This document shows, piece by piece, positions 40,384-49,752 of a stretch of DNA of 64,000 nt. A program made the translations under genes and the position numbers. A model generated the notes under the pieces. The model had not been told where the DNA came from. It did not search any database and saw nothing but the letters and a program-made list of their open reading frames with translations. The DNA is from Epilithonimonas sp. JDS (lineage in GTDB: Bacteria; Bacteroidota; Bacteroidia; Flavobacteriales; Weeksellaceae). The stretch lies in assembly GCF_021261315.1 (NCBI RefSeq), contig NZ_JAJSAX010000001.1, positions 434,001-498,000 on the forward strand, in the 5' to 3' direction. Position 1 is the stretch's first letter. Each line of letters opens with the position of its first letter.

Positions 40384-42309
40384 ATGCTTTCGGTTCAGGG
40401 ATTAGGCTTACATCACGCAGGAAATTATCTTTTCAAAGACACCAATTTTACCATCAAAAAAGGTGATAAGATCGGTTTGGTCGGAAAAAACGGAGCTGGA
40501 AAATCCACGCTTCTCAAAATACTTTCCGGAGAGATCAATTTCTACGAAGGTAATGTGGTCACAGAAGGTAAGATCACCATCGGGTTTCTAAAACAGGATC
40601 TTGACTTCGTAAAAGGAAGAACGGTTTGGGACGAGACGATGCAGGCTTTTGAGCAGATCAATGCTTTGAAGGATGAATTGGAAGAAGTCAACCACCAACT
40701 GGCGACCAGAACCGATTACGAAAGTGATGCCTACACTGATCTCATCAACAGAATGACCGATCTGAATGATCTCTTGATGAATTTCGATGCTTACAATTTG
40801 GAAGGTGATGTGGAGAAGATCTTATTTGGATTGGGTTTCAAAGCGGATGATTTCCAAAAGATCACCGATGAGTTTTCCGGTGGTTGGAGAATGAGAATCG
40901 AGCTGGCAAAATTGCTTCTTCAGCAAAACGACCTGATGCTTCTGGATGAGCCTACCAACCACTTGGATATGGAATCTATCATCTGGCTGGAGGATTTTTT
41001 GAAAGATTATCAAGGCTCGATGTTGCTTGTAAGTCACGACAAGCAATTTATGACCTCTACTTGTAACAGAACTTTTGATGTTAACAACAGAAAAATAGAC
41101 GATTACAAGGCCAACTATTCCAAATATCTTGAACTAAGAAAAGACAGAAAAGAAAAACTCATCCAGGCCAAAAAGAATCAGGATGCAGAAATAAAACATA
41201 CAGAGGAATTGATCAACAAATTCCGTGCGAGTGCTTCCAAAGCATCATTTGCGCAATCATTGATCAAAAAACTCGACAAAGTAGAACGCATTGAAGTGGA
41301 AAATGAGGATGTTTCCAAATTCAATATCCGTTTCCAACCGAGTGTTCAACCTGGAAAAGTGATCTTCGAAGCTCAAAATTTGGGGAAAGCTTATGGTAAA
41401 AAACAGATTTTTGACAAAGTAGATTTCATCGTAGAAAGAGGCGCTAGAATCGCTTTGCTTGGACAAAATGGACAAGGAAAAACGACTTTGGCAAAAATTC
41501 TTGCTGGCGATATCACCGATTTTTCTGGAGCTTGGAATCTTGGACACAATGTGAACATCGGTTATTTTGCTCAGAATCAGGAAGAAGTTTTGACGCCGGA
41601 TAAAACCGTTCTACAGGAAGCGGAAGACTCTGCAACCGAGGAAACCAGACCTAGAGTTCGTGATCTTTTGGGATCTTTCCTTTTCCAAGGCGAAGATGTG
41701 ACGAAGAAAACGAAAGTTCTTTCCGGAGGTGAGCGAAACCGTTTGGCGCTTTGTAAATTGTTGCTTCGTCCGTTCAACACGTTGATCATGGATGAGCCTA
41801 CGAATCACTTGGATATCCAGTCAAAGGAAATTATCAAATTGGCACTTCAGAAGTTTGAAGGCACTTTGATCGTCATTTCTCACGACCGTGAATTCCTACA
41901 AGGATTGTCTGACAAGATCTTCGAATTCCGTGATGGACGTATGAAGGAATTCCTTGGCGACATCAACGAATATCTGGAATTTAGACAGAAAGAAAGCATC
42001 CGTGAGATCTCGGCTGAGAAAGCAAAACTGCATCAGGAAGATGAAATCCCGGAAGTGAAAGTTAAAGTTCAGGAGCCCGTGAGAGAGTCAAGTATTATCG
42101 TAAGCAAAGAACAAAAGAACATCCAGAATAAGATCAAGAAAGTAGAAGAAAAAATCTCTGAACTTGAATTGAAAATCGAGGAATTCGAAGGTTCTTTCAC
42201 CAAAGAAAATCCTTCTGAGGAGACTTTAGAAACTTACAACAAGATCAAAGAAGAATTGGATCTGACTTTGCAGGAGTGGGAGTTTTTGGGAACTCAGTTG
42301 GAAGGTTAG
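40384..42309 (+). CDS. ABC-F family ATPase (Uup-like)
   Basis: A 641-residue soluble tandem ABC protein that acts on the ribosome or translation, not in transport. Seen: Walker A G-L-V-G-K-N-G-A-G-K-S-T (residues about 33-44), first signature F-S-G-G-W-R-M-R, L-L-D-E-P-T-N-H, the interdomain linker with E-N-E-D-V-S-K-F, the second Walker A L-L-G-Q-N-G-Q-G-K-T-T and L-S-G-G-E-R-N-R. A C-terminal coiled coil (about 550-640) puts it in the Uup group. No membrane segment. Confidence 0.9.
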   Translation: MLSVQGLGLHHAGNYLFKDTNFTIKKGDKIGLVGKNGAGKSTLLKILSGEINFYEGNVVTEGKITIGFLKQDLDFVKGRTVWDETMQAFEQINALKDELEEVNHQLATRTDYESDAYTDLINRMTDLNDLLMNFDAYNLEGDVEKILFGLGFKADDFQKITDEFSGGWRMRIELAKLLLQQNDLMLLDEPTNHLDMESIIWLEDFLKDYQGSMLLVSHDKQFMTSTCNRTFDVNNRKIDDYKANYSKYLELRKDRKEKLIQAKKNQDAEIKHTEELINKFRASASKASFAQSLIKKLDKVERIEVENEDVSKFNIRFQPSVQPGKVIFEAQNLGKAYGKKQIFDKVDFIVERGARIALLGQNGQGKTTLAKILAGDITDFSGAWNLGHNVNIGYFAQNQEEVLTPDKTVLQEAEDSATEETRPRVRDLLGSFLFQGEDVTKKTKVLSGGERNRLALCKLLLRPFNTLIMDEPTNHLDIQSKEIIKLALQKFEGTLIVISHDREFLQGLSDKIFEFRDGRMKEFLGDINEYLEFRQKESIREISAEKAKLHQEDEIPEVKVKVQEPVRESSIIVSKEQKNIQNKIKKVEEKISELELKIEEFEGSFTKENPSEETLETYNKIKEELDLTLQEWEFLGTQLEG

Positions 42310-42334
42310 GTTTTGAAGTTTAAAATAAAATATA

Positions 42335-42366
42335 AACTGCATTGGATATTCTGATGCAGTTTTTTG
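42335..42366 (+). terminator. intrinsic terminator of the ABC-F gene
   Basis: AACTGCAT / ATGCAGTT with an 11-nt loop, followed by a T run. Confidence 0.75.
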
Positions 42367-42421
42367 TTGTAGATATTTCCATTTGTTTTTGTAATTTAAC
42401 TTTTTTAAAAACTATAACAAA

Positions 42422-43765
42422 ATGAATAAAATCGCAACCTTTTTAATCCTGTTCATTAGTCTTAATATATATTCTCAATGTTGGCAGAAAATAAGCGCCG
42501 GTGGTTATCATTCTGCAGCTATAAAAACAGATGGTACACTCTGGACTTGGGGGTACAACGACAATGGACAGCTTGGTGATGGTACCAATGTAGACAAAAA
42601 TATATCGACACAGATTGGGACAAATACGAATTGGAAAGAAATCTCTACAGGGCTTGCGCATACACTTGCAATAAAAACAGATGGCACACTTTGGACTTGG
42701 GGTTACAACAATCACGGACAGCTGGGAGATGGAACCAACACGCAAAGAAACACCCCAATTAAAATTGGAACAGATAAAGATTGGAAATATATAGCCGCAG
42801 GAAGCACCTATTCACTCGCTATAAAAAATAATGGTACACTTTGGGCTTGGGGTTATAATAGTTTCGGTCAGCTGGGAGATGGTACTTATGTAAACAAAAA
42901 TACACCTATACAAATTAGACCAAATGATCTTTGGAAATCTGTTGCTGCAAGTTGGCATCATACACTTGCTATAAAAACAGATGGTACACTTTGGGCTTGG
43001 GGACGCAATCAGTCAGGACAGCTTGGAGACAATACAACAATTAATAGAATCAGTCCCATCCAAATTGGAACAGACACTAACTGGGAAAATGTAAGCATAG
43101 GCTTGGATCATTCTGTAGCTATCAGTACAAATGGAACTTTATATACTTGGGGAGGAAATGTTGTTGGACAATTAGGAAATGGTACAACCATAGAAACTCA
43201 TACTCCTACAGCCGTTTTTTATCAAGTAAAAAAAATTGACACAGGATCAAATCACAATGTGGCAGTTAGCCTAGATGGTTCTGTGTATGCTTGGGGTGGT
43301 AACGGTTCTGGGCAGCTTGGCGATGGAACCAGCACGGAGAAACATTCTATAACTCGTATTGGAACCTATACTAATATACAAAACATCTCCACGGGTGAAT
43401 TTTACACTCTAATAACCAATGTAAACAACCATCTTATGGCTTGTGGTCATAATACTACTGGCCAGTTAGGTGATGGAACAAATATAGATAAAAATACATT
43501 AGTCAATATCTCTTGTTCTGCTCTTGGAGTTAGTGATTTAGTTTTAAATAATAAGTCAAAAATATATCCGAACCCAGTTAAAAATATCTTAACTATTCAA
43601 ACTGAAGATCAATTACAAAAAGTAGAAATCTACTCAACAACTGGACAGTTGGTAACATCTAACTTATCAAATATAATAAATCTTGGTAATCTTCCAAAAG
43701 GTAATTATATATTAAAGATCCTAACAAACAAAGGTGTACAAGTAGAAAAAATAATTAAAGAATAA
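42422..43765 (+). CDS. secreted RCC1-repeat protein with T9SS sorting domain
   Basis: A 447-residue secreted protein: a signal peptide ending I-Y-S-Q, then seven near-identical ~50-residue RCC1 repeats, each with T-L-W-T-W-G-Y-N and G-Q-L-G-D-G-T, which should form a beta-propeller. The C-terminal ~75 residues are a type IX sorting domain (I-Y-P-N-P-V-K-N, G-N-Y-I-L-K-I). The DNA repeats are diverged but frequent in ATAAAAACAGATGGTACACT. RCC1 is known for Ran exchange in eukaryotes; bacterial secreted forms probably bind proteins. Function unknown. Confidence 0.88.
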   Translation: MNKIATFLILFISLNIYSQCWQKISAGGYHSAAIKTDGTLWTWGYNDNGQLGDGTNVDKNISTQIGTNTNWKEISTGLAHTLAIKTDGTLWTWGYNNHGQLGDGTNTQRNTPIKIGTDKDWKYIAAGSTYSLAIKNNGTLWAWGYNSFGQLGDGTYVNKNTPIQIRPNDLWKSVAASWHHTLAIKTDGTLWAWGRNQSGQLGDNTTINRISPIQIGTDTNWENVSIGLDHSVAISTNGTLYTWGGNVVGQLGNGTTIETHTPTAVFYQVKKIDTGSNHNVAVSLDGSVYAWGGNGSGQLGDGTSTEKHSITRIGTYTNIQNISTGEFYTLITNVNNHLMACGHNTTGQLGDGTNIDKNTLVNISCSALGVSDLVLNNKSKIYPNPVKNILTIQTEDQLQKVEIYSTTGQLVTSNLSNIINLGNLPKGNYILKILTNKGVQVEKIIKE

Positions 43766-43844
43766 AGTTATTTTATAAATTCAAGTCGCTGTGATTTAGA
43801 TAAAATTTTATTTTCACAAAACCTTAATAAATAAATTCCACACA

Positions 43845-44456
43845 ATGATCAACAACCTCAAAAAATACCTCAACGAAGAGCAAGATCCAAAATCCGTTGA
43901 AAAAATCATAGAAAAAGTAAATGACCTTTTAACAAACGGAGAAACCCTAGAATACATCGCTGTTCAAAATAAACCCGCAATAAATATATCTCCAGACTCT
44001 ATTGTTCTTACAAATAAAAGAATCATATTTTTCCGTTCAAAATCGTTTGGTTTGGTGACGGATTTTCAGGATTATCTTTGGAAAGATGTTGCTGAAAGTC
44101 ATATCAGCGAAACGATTCTCGGATCTACTTTTAAGATGACGGCGGTCAGCGGATTTGTTGAAACGATTGATTATATTCCAAAATCTCAAGCAAGAAAATT
44201 GTATCAATATGCACAAGCCAAAGAGGAAGAAATGATAGAGTTCCGCCGACAGAAAGAGCTGGAGGACAAACGTGCAACTTCTGGAGGAATCACCGTCAAC
44301 ACACAACCTGATCAAACAGAACCAAAGCAAGACACTCCAAAACCGAGTAAAGATCCTATGGAAACGCTAATGAAACTGAAAGCCTATTTGGACAATGAAC
44401 TCATCTCCGCCGAAGATTACGAAGCTAAAAAGAAAGAGATTTTGGCCAGAATGTAA
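43845..44456 (+). CDS. PH-like and SHOCT domain protein
   Basis: A 203-residue cytoplasmic protein: a helical start, a bacterial PH-like domain (about 35-125, with V-L-T-N-K-R-I-I-F-F-R-S-K and an aromatic-rich core), a charged linker, and a C-terminal SHOCT domain (about 170-203: L-M-K-L-K-A-Y-L-D-N-E-L-I-S-A-E-D-Y-E-A-K-K). SHOCT is a short two-helix module thought to aid oligomerisation or nucleic-acid contact. Role unknown. A terminator follows. Confidence 0.8.
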   Translation: MINNLKKYLNEEQDPKSVEKIIEKVNDLLTNGETLEYIAVQNKPAINISPDSIVLTNKRIIFFRSKSFGLVTDFQDYLWKDVAESHISETILGSTFKMTAVSGFVETIDYIPKSQARKLYQYAQAKEEEMIEFRRQKELEDKRATSGGITVNTQPDQTEPKQDTPKPSKDPMETLMKLKAYLDNELISAEDYEAKKKEILARM

Positions 44457-44475
44457 TACAGAATAATAAAATTCA

Positions 44476-44508
44476 AGGCAAAATGTAGAGATGCGTTTTG
44501 CTTTTTTG
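44476..44508 (+). terminator. intrinsic terminator of the PH-SHOCT gene
   Basis: GCAAAA (44478-44483) pairs with TTTTGC (44496-44501) and is followed by a T run; the loop is long and can form extra pairs. Confidence 0.6.
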
Positions 44509-44541
44509 TTTTAATTTTACGAGCATCAATTTTAAAAACAA

Positions 44542-45117
44542 ATGTCCCAAATCTTCCGAACGCATTTAGAAAAATTCATTAAAGTAAACGATGAGGATTT
44601 TGAGAAGATCTTGTCTTTTTTCGAAGTCCAGATCTTTGCTAAAAAAGTGAATCTCCTGGACGAGGGGCAGATCTGCAAGTACAATTATTTCGTTTTGAAT
44701 GGCCTTCTGCGCAAGTTTTTCATCAATGAAAAAGGAACGGAACAAACCACAGACTTTGCTTTGGAAACGTGGTGGATGACGGACAATTTTTCTTTTGAAC
44801 ATAAAAAACCAGCAGATTTTTCCATCCAGACAGTAGAAAAATCGGAAGTCTTGGCCATCTCTAATGAGTCTCAGGAGAAATTGCTGAATGACTTTCCTGT
44901 GATGGAAAAGTATTTCAGAATTGTGTATCAAAGAGCCTTTGCCGCCAATCAGCGAAGAGTGAAGTATATTTTTTCCTTTTCGAAAGAAGATTTTTATCTC
45001 AATCTGCTTCAGAAATATCCGGAGTTTGTTCAGCGCGTTCCGCAATACTTGATCGCTTCTTTTCTCGGTTTCACGCCGGAATATCTGAGTGAATTGCGGA
45101 AGAAAATCGTTTCTTAA
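44542..45117 (+). CDS. Crp/Fnr-family transcription regulator
   Basis: A 191-residue regulator with an N-terminal cyclic-nucleotide-binding-type beta barrel (about 10-115; no strict cAMP pocket signature was seen) and a short C-terminal winged helix (I-A-S-F-L-G-F-T-P-E-Y-L-S-E-L-R). Flavobacteriia have many such one-domain sensors without a known ligand. It lies 67 bp upstream of an AhpD-like gene on the same strand, so that gene is a likely target. Confidence 0.85.
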   Translation: MSQIFRTHLEKFIKVNDEDFEKILSFFEVQIFAKKVNLLDEGQICKYNYFVLNGLLRKFFINEKGTEQTTDFALETWWMTDNFSFEHKKPADFSIQTVEKSEVLAISNESQEKLLNDFPVMEKYFRIVYQRAFAANQRRVKYIFSFSKEDFYLNLLQKYPEFVQRVPQYLIASFLGFTPEYLSELRKKIVS

Positions 45118-45184
45118 ACCAGTTTAAGTTTTCCGCAGCTTTGATTTCCCAACTTTGTCCTATCAAATTTAAAACATTAAAAAA

Positions 45185-45628
45185 ATGGACAAACGCATCA
45201 ACATCAACACATCAGAGCCGCACGCTTACAAAGCAATGCTTGGACTGGAAGCTTATCTTGCAAACACAGAGATCTCCAAAACGATCAAAGAACTGATCAA
45301 AATCCGCGCTTCGCAAATCAACAATTGTGCTTACTGCCTTGCAATGCACACCAAAGATGCTCTCAAATATGGCGAAATTGCAGATAGACTTTTCATCGTA
45401 AGTGCATGGCACGAGGCAGAAAGCCACTTCACAGAAGAGGAAAGAGTTGCCTTGAAAATGACTGAGGAAATCACACAAATCTCCCAGCACGGATTGAGCG
45501 ATGAAACTTATCAAAAAGCTCTAAAAGTCTTTTCGGAAAAACAGATCGCCGAGATTATTATGGCCATCGTCACCATTAATGCGTGGAACAGAATTGCCAT
45601 CAGCACGCAACTTCAAATTGGAGAATAG
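45185..45628 (+). CDS. AhpD-like carboxymuconolactone decarboxylase family protein
   Basis: A 147-residue protein of the AhpD core fold. The redox site is visible: C48-A-Y-C51 with H55 (I-N-N-C-A-Y-C-L-A-M-H), as in peroxidase-reducing AhpD. This suggests peroxide or thiol redox work rather than true decarboxylation. It pairs with the Crp-like regulator upstream. Confidence 0.88.
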   Translation: MDKRININTSEPHAYKAMLGLEAYLANTEISKTIKELIKIRASQINNCAYCLAMHTKDALKYGEIADRLFIVSAWHEAESHFTEEERVALKMTEEITQISQHGLSDETYQKALKVFSEKQIAEIIMAIVTINAWNRIAISTQLQIGE

Positions 45629-45658
45629 TTAATTTTATTTTTGCAATTATGAGAACTA

Positions 45659-45690
45659 AAAATCCCGGCCAAAAATTTGACCGGGATTTC
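45659..45690. terminator. bidirectional terminator between AhpD-like and cupin genes
   Basis: AAATCCCGG / CCGGGATTT (45660-45668 with 45681-45689), between convergent genes, with T on the plus strand. Confidence 0.7.
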
Positions 45691-45738
45691 GGATTAAATA
45701 AATCAAAAAATGAAAATTTAATAATAACAACAAATATT

Positions 45739-46407
45739 TTATGATTCGGGAATTTCAAAGAAAAGGATGATCGCATTTTCTGTCAGCGCTTCAAATTCGA
45801 GCTCTTCAAGATCCCAGATTAAGATAGCATCTCTGTTCTCTATCAATCGGTTTTGAAACTCAAAAGCACCATTGATCACCATTCCGAAAATTACGTTTTG
45901 CTTTTGTTTCAGAATATAATTGCCTGACTCTCTTCCATCGAAAACACCTATGAATCCGGGAGAACTATAACCTGTATCAATGAAGTTCAGTTTATTTCGG
46001 ACTTCCAGATCCAGCTGATTGATTCTGTAAGAGTTTTCAGATATATGTTTATTGAATTTAATAATCAGAACATCCGCATCTTCATCGGCAAGCACGTTTT
46101 TAATTATTACATTTTGGTCTTCGGCAGATTCAAAAATCACCACTTCGCCGGTTTCAATGACTTTATTAAAATTATTAATCTTCACCTTTCCGTAAATTGG
46201 GACGAACATCACTTTCTGATTAGCTTTCAGAATTACAGGGTTTTGGGAGTCTTTATGAATCACAAACTCTAAAACTTCACACAATGTATGGGCAGTGCTG
46301 CTTACCTTTCTATCATTTTTATAAACATCCGCAATCGCAGCACCTGGGGCAAGATCCCAAAACCTGTAATCTGATTTTAATATTTTTGAAGGCGTCTGAA
46401 CCAGCAT
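45739..46407 (-). CDS. cupin-type protein, pirin-like
   Basis: A 222-residue protein that appears to consist of two beta-barrel (cupin) halves: about 45-130, with V-P-I-Y-G-K-V-K-I and V-V-I-F-E-S-A-E-D, and about 150-220, with G-V-F-D-G-R-E-S-G-N-Y-I-L-K, ending I-I-L-F-F-E-I-P. This pattern resembles the pirin/quercetinase C-terminal cupin. Few histidines are seen, so a metal site is doubtful. Function uncertain. Confidence 0.5.
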   Translation of the reverse strand: MLVQTPSKILKSDYRFWDLAPGAAIADVYKNDRKVSSTAHTLCEVLEFVIHKDSQNPVILKANQKVMFVPIYGKVKINNFNKVIETGEVVIFESAEDQNVIIKNVLADEDADVLIIKFNKHISENSYRINQLDLEVRNKLNFIDTGYSSPGFIGVFDGRESGNYILKQKQNVIFGMVINGAFEFQNRLIENRDAILIWDLEELEFEALTENAIILFFEIPES

Positions 46408-46441
46408 ATTCTTTTTTAAAAACTTAATTGATCATTACTTG

Positions 46442-46507
46442 AAAAAAAAATTCCGGGATCCATTGCCAACAACCTATGAAAATCTGACAAAATCATGAAT
46501 CCCGGAA
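46442..46507 (-). terminator. large hairpin between dioxygenase and cupin genes
   Basis: TTCCGGGAT and ATCCCGGAA (46451-46459 with 46499-46507) enclose a ~39-nt loop; the minus strand follows with ten T interrupted by a C. A plausible terminator for the dioxygenase gene. Confidence 0.55.
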
Positions 46508-46599
46508 AAAAAATAAACTTATGAAAATTATTATGGACATCTATATCTACGAGAGACGCCGGATTACAGATGTTAAATTTTAGATTTTAAATTAAAACT

Positions 46600-46622
46600 T
46601 TATAATTAATTAATTAATTAAT
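46600..46622. repeat. AATT tetranucleotide repeat at the dioxygenase stop codon
   Basis: About five TTAA/AATT units run up to and into the stop codon region of the dioxygenase gene. A candidate slippage site with little coding effect. Confidence 0.5.
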
Positions 46623-47362
46623 TACGCATCCACTTTGATCGTATGCGCCAGCTTAAATCCTTCGCTCACACTCCCGGTGATTGTACTCATCTCATTTGCC
46701 GTTCCATCACTGAAGACATTATCATTCGAGTTGTAAGTGTAGCCACTCATTCCACGGTAACCACTGCTTGCATTCACCAACTCCACCTGACTTCCCGATC
46801 CTTCCGGAAAAGCAATCTGCGTGATGAGTAGTGACGTCCCCACATTATTATAGATATGAACGTGAATATGCGTCGCTCTCCCCAGATACCAACCCGGAAA
46901 AACTGATATGTAACTCACCTTTCCATTCTCATCCGTCGTCTGCCTGCCTCTGAGGAAATGATAATTTGTGTAATCTGTAGACTGCATTCCCGTTCCGCCA
47001 TATTCCGAATAATTTCCGTCTTTGTCACAATGCCAGATATCGACGATCACGCCTTGCAAAGCTGCACAATTGGCTTTTACGTTTTGAATTGTCAAATTAA
47101 TTTCAAAAGGAACGCCTGTTCTGTCACCAGTAATATTATTCTGGATCAGTGTCGATGGGGATTTGGTGGGGAAAGGACCTTCCGTTTCAGAATTGGTCAC
47201 TGCACAGGCTGTAGAAACGGAATTATCTATCGTCACATCTTCGCCTTCATTATCCTTATTTCTGCAATGCAGTACAAACGGTGCTGCCACTACAGTTACG
47301 CCTGCTAATCCCAGACTTTTCAGGAAGTCTTTCCTGCTCACCATCCTCATCTTTCTAAACAT
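46622..47362 (-). CDS. exported intradiol ring-cleavage dioxygenase-like protein
   Basis: A 246-residue protein. The N-terminus S-R-K-D-F-L-K-S-L-G-L-A-G-V-T-V is a Tat-like signal (RK in place of RR), with a possible lipobox L-H-C at residues 31-33. ATGs at residues 5 and 7 are alternative starts; the last, just before S-R-K-D-F, fits the Tat length best. The body is an intradiol dioxygenase: I-W-H-C-D-K-D-G-N-Y-S-E-Y and W-Y-L-G-R-A-T-H-I-H-V-H carry the Tyr and His ligands of non-heme Fe(III). It should cleave catechol-type rings outside the cytoplasm; substrate unknown. Confidence 0.82.
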   Translation of the reverse strand: MFRKMRMVSRKDFLKSLGLAGVTVVAAPFVLHCRNKDNEGEDVTIDNSVSTACAVTNSETEGPFPTKSPSTLIQNNITGDRTGVPFEINLTIQNVKANCAALQGVIVDIWHCDKDGNYSEYGGTGMQSTDYTNYHFLRGRQTTDENGKVSYISVFPGWYLGRATHIHVHIYNNVGTSLLITQIAFPEGSGSQVELVNASSGYRGMSGYTYNSNDNVFSDGTANEMSTITGSVSEGFKLAHTIKVDA

Positions 47363-47465
47363 TTAAGTTTTACAGGACAAAAGTATGATGATAGGGAAAG
47401 TGAAAGAAATTTTTGAGGAAAACAGCAGAAATGTGTCGATTTAAATGCGAAATCTTAAAGGAATC

Positions 47466-48146
47466 TTAATAATATCCGATGATTTTCTTGAGATCATCTT
47501 TATAAGTTTCCCCAACCGGAATGATAAAATCTTCCAGATGAATATTCTTGTTGACAATTCCTTTAATCGCTTTGATTGGAAGAATGTAAGATCTGTGAAC
47601 ACGGATAAAATCTTTTTCAGGAAGCTTTGCCACAATATTTTTCATCGATGATCTTGCGGTGATCTTTGATGCGTTCTTGAGATGAATCTGGATATAATCG
47701 TCCAAACCTTCAATCAGCTTGATGTCTTCAAATTCTATCTTATGAAGTTTGTAATCCGCCCGGATCAGGAGATGCTGAGACTGCAATTCTGTGGAAGATT
47801 TGAGAGCTAATTTCTCAACAGCCTTTTGAAACCTGTCAAACGAAAAAGGTTTGACCAGATAATCAATCGCATTGACATCAAAAGCATCAACGGCGTATTC
47901 TGAAAATGCGGTGGTAAAGATCACTTTTACATCCTGAGATAAGCTTTTATAAAAATCCAATCCATTCTTATTTGGCATTTGAATATCCATAAAAATCAGA
48001 TCTACGGGGAACTTTCGCAGATATTTCTCGGCATCACTTTGCTTGTGGAAAGTCTTTTCCAGATTGATTCCTTCCACCTTCGAAGCAAATGTTTCGATGA
48101 TTTTGAGGGCAAGAATTTCGTCGTCGATAGCGATGGCTTTTATCAT
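47466..48146 (-). CDS. LytTR-type response regulator
   Basis: A 226-residue two-component regulator: receiver domain (1-115) with A-I-D-D-E, the phospho-acceptor D54 in F-M-D-I-Q-M-P, and A-F-S-E-Y-A / Y-L-V-K-P-F; then a LytTR DNA-binding domain (about 130-226) with V-H-R-S-Y-I-L-P. The start follows the histidine kinase stop by 3 bp, so the two are one operon. Targets are unknown. Confidence 0.92.
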   Translation of the reverse strand: MIKAIAIDDEILALKIIETFASKVEGINLEKTFHKQSDAEKYLRKFPVDLIFMDIQMPNKNGLDFYKSLSQDVKVIFTTAFSEYAVDAFDVNAIDYLVKPFSFDRFQKAVEKLALKSSTELQSQHLLIRADYKLHKIEFEDIKLIEGLDDYIQIHLKNASKITARSSMKNIVAKLPEKDFIRVHRSYILPIKAIKGIVNKNIHLEDFIIPVGETYKDDLKKIIGYY

Positions 48147-48149
48147 AAA

Positions 48150-49289
48150 TTATGAACTGAGATCCAGATTTAGTTCTACAAAATACGATTTTTTATTTTC
48201 TTCGATATTCAGAGTGTATTTCCCCGGATAGAGTTTTTCCAGACGTTCGGTTGTATTTTTCATTCCAACTTTTGTAGATTCGTCTGCGGCAGAATGATTG
48301 ACAATATTATTAAACACCTGGAAATTAAGTTTCTCGCCTTCCAATTTCAATTCAATGGAAATCTTGGAATTCTCTTCGGCATTCACACCATATTTAAAAG
48401 CATTCTCTATGTAATTAAGAAGAATCATCGGGACAATTTTTACATCCTCGGTCACGCCATTTTCTGTATAATTAAAATCAAGACTATCATCCGTTCTCAT
48501 CAATTGCAACGCGATATAATCCTTAATATAAAATAATTCTTTTGACAACAAGACAAAGTCATTTTCGCTTTCCTCCACGATGTAACGCATTACATTTGAA
48601 AGTTTCAAAATCCCTTCCGATGCGTCATCAGATTTAATTAATATTAATGAATAAATAGAATTGAGCGTATTAAACAAAAAATGCGGTTGCAGCTGATACC
48701 GCAGATTGAGAAGATCTGCTTTTGCCATTGCACGCTCCATTTCCTTCTTCTTGATGGATTGATAGAGGAAAAATGAACTGAGAAACGAAAACAAAAATGG
48801 CAAGATGCTCGAAACATATTTCCTGCTGAAAGAATCATCTTTTCTCATGTGCGGCGGTGGAAAATTATGAGCTTCAAACTCTGCTTTTTGTTCCGGTGAT
48901 AAATTTTCTGGAGGCGGCGGAAAATCTTCAAAGTGAGAAGAATTTTTCGTCGATTGGTTCGAAATCTGATTCTGGAAAAAATCAAACTTCGGATCGCCTC
49001 CGTGGTCATCTGGAAATATAGAAAAGGGAAGTGTACAAATCCATACATACGAAACGAAAACACTTACCCAATAAAGCAAAAGTCTTCTTTTATCATACAG
49101 TTTCGGCAAAAGAAAAGCCAGATTCAGATAGAAAAAAACAATGAACAAAACATATCTTGAAAAGTCTCTCTGAAAGAAAGATGAACTGAGCAAACGCAAG
49201 CTGCTATCCAATTCCGGCGATGATAAAACAGGGATCAGGAGCAGTAAAAGGATCAGGACTATGTGATAGTAGATGTTTTTGTCTTTCAC
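48150..49289 (-). CDS. LytS/YehU-type sensor histidine kinase
   Basis: A 379-residue membrane kinase: four N-terminal hydrophobic segments around residues 8-25, 45-62, 70-90 and 158-177, with a Pro-rich region (about 100-150, including F-P-P-P) between the last two, then a His_kinase (PF06580) region with H203 in L-Q-P-H-F-L-F-N-T-L-N and an HATPase with N-Y-I-E-N-A-F-K-Y-G. The acidic, Pro/His-rich stretch may be the sensing part. Partner of the LytTR regulator downstream. Confidence 0.9.
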   Translation of the reverse strand: MKDKNIYYHIVLILLLLLIPVLSSPELDSSLRLLSSSFFQRDFSRYVLFIVFFYLNLAFLLPKLYDKRRLLLYWVSVFVSYVWICTLPFSIFPDDHGGDPKFDFFQNQISNQSTKNSSHFEDFPPPPENLSPEQKAEFEAHNFPPPHMRKDDSFSRKYVSSILPFLFSFLSSFFLYQSIKKKEMERAMAKADLLNLRYQLQPHFLFNTLNSIYSLILIKSDDASEGILKLSNVMRYIVEESENDFVLLSKELFYIKDYIALQLMRTDDSLDFNYTENGVTEDVKIVPMILLNYIENAFKYGVNAEENSKISIELKLEGEKLNFQVFNNIVNHSAADESTKVGMKNTTERLEKLYPGKYTLNIEENKKSYFVELNLDLSS

Positions 49290-49329
49290 AGAAATTGTAA
49301 ATTATTGACGAAGTTAATTAAAAAATCAT

Positions 49330-49752
49330 TTAATTATTTTTGAATGTTTGAAGATAGCTTTCAGCATTGATAACCGGAATCAAAGCATTTTTAAAGTCCT
49401 TTTCGTTTCTGGTTACAATCACATTACAGTTGCTGGCTAATGCACTGAAATATTGCATTCCATCCTCAAAATCTTTGAAATTAGAATTAACAGCTTTTTC
49501 TACAACCTCATTGTCCATCAAAGAAATGTCGCATAGCAATTTGAATTTTCTTATTTTTTCTAAGGCGACTTTACTATTTTCAAACTTGGAAAGAATGTAA
49601 TACGCAGTCGTAACAGATGTAGGCGAAATTAATATCTGAATTTTTTTTTGATCTGCTAAAGTCATGAGTTTTGCTGCCGGCTCGTAAAAACCTTCCCGCT
49701 CTCCAAGAAAATCAATAATGATATTGGTGTCCAAAAATAACTTCTGCATCAT
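49330..49752 (-). CDS. PIN-domain toxin (VapC-like)
   Basis: A 140-residue PIN nuclease with its acidic site: D8 in L-D-T-N-I-I-I-D, D94 and D97 in K-D-F-E-D-G-M-Q, and D119 in R-N-E-K-D-F. As a type II toxin it would cut RNA unless held by the antitoxin. Its ATG overlaps the upstream antitoxin stop by 4 bp (ATGA), the usual arrangement. Confidence 0.85.
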   Translation of the reverse strand: MMQKLFLDTNIIIDFLGEREGFYEPAAKLMTLADQKKIQILISPTSVTTAYYILSKFENSKVALEKIRKFKLLCDISLMDNEVVEKAVNSNFKDFEDGMQYFSALASNCNVIVTRNEKDFKNALIPVINAESYLQTFKNN

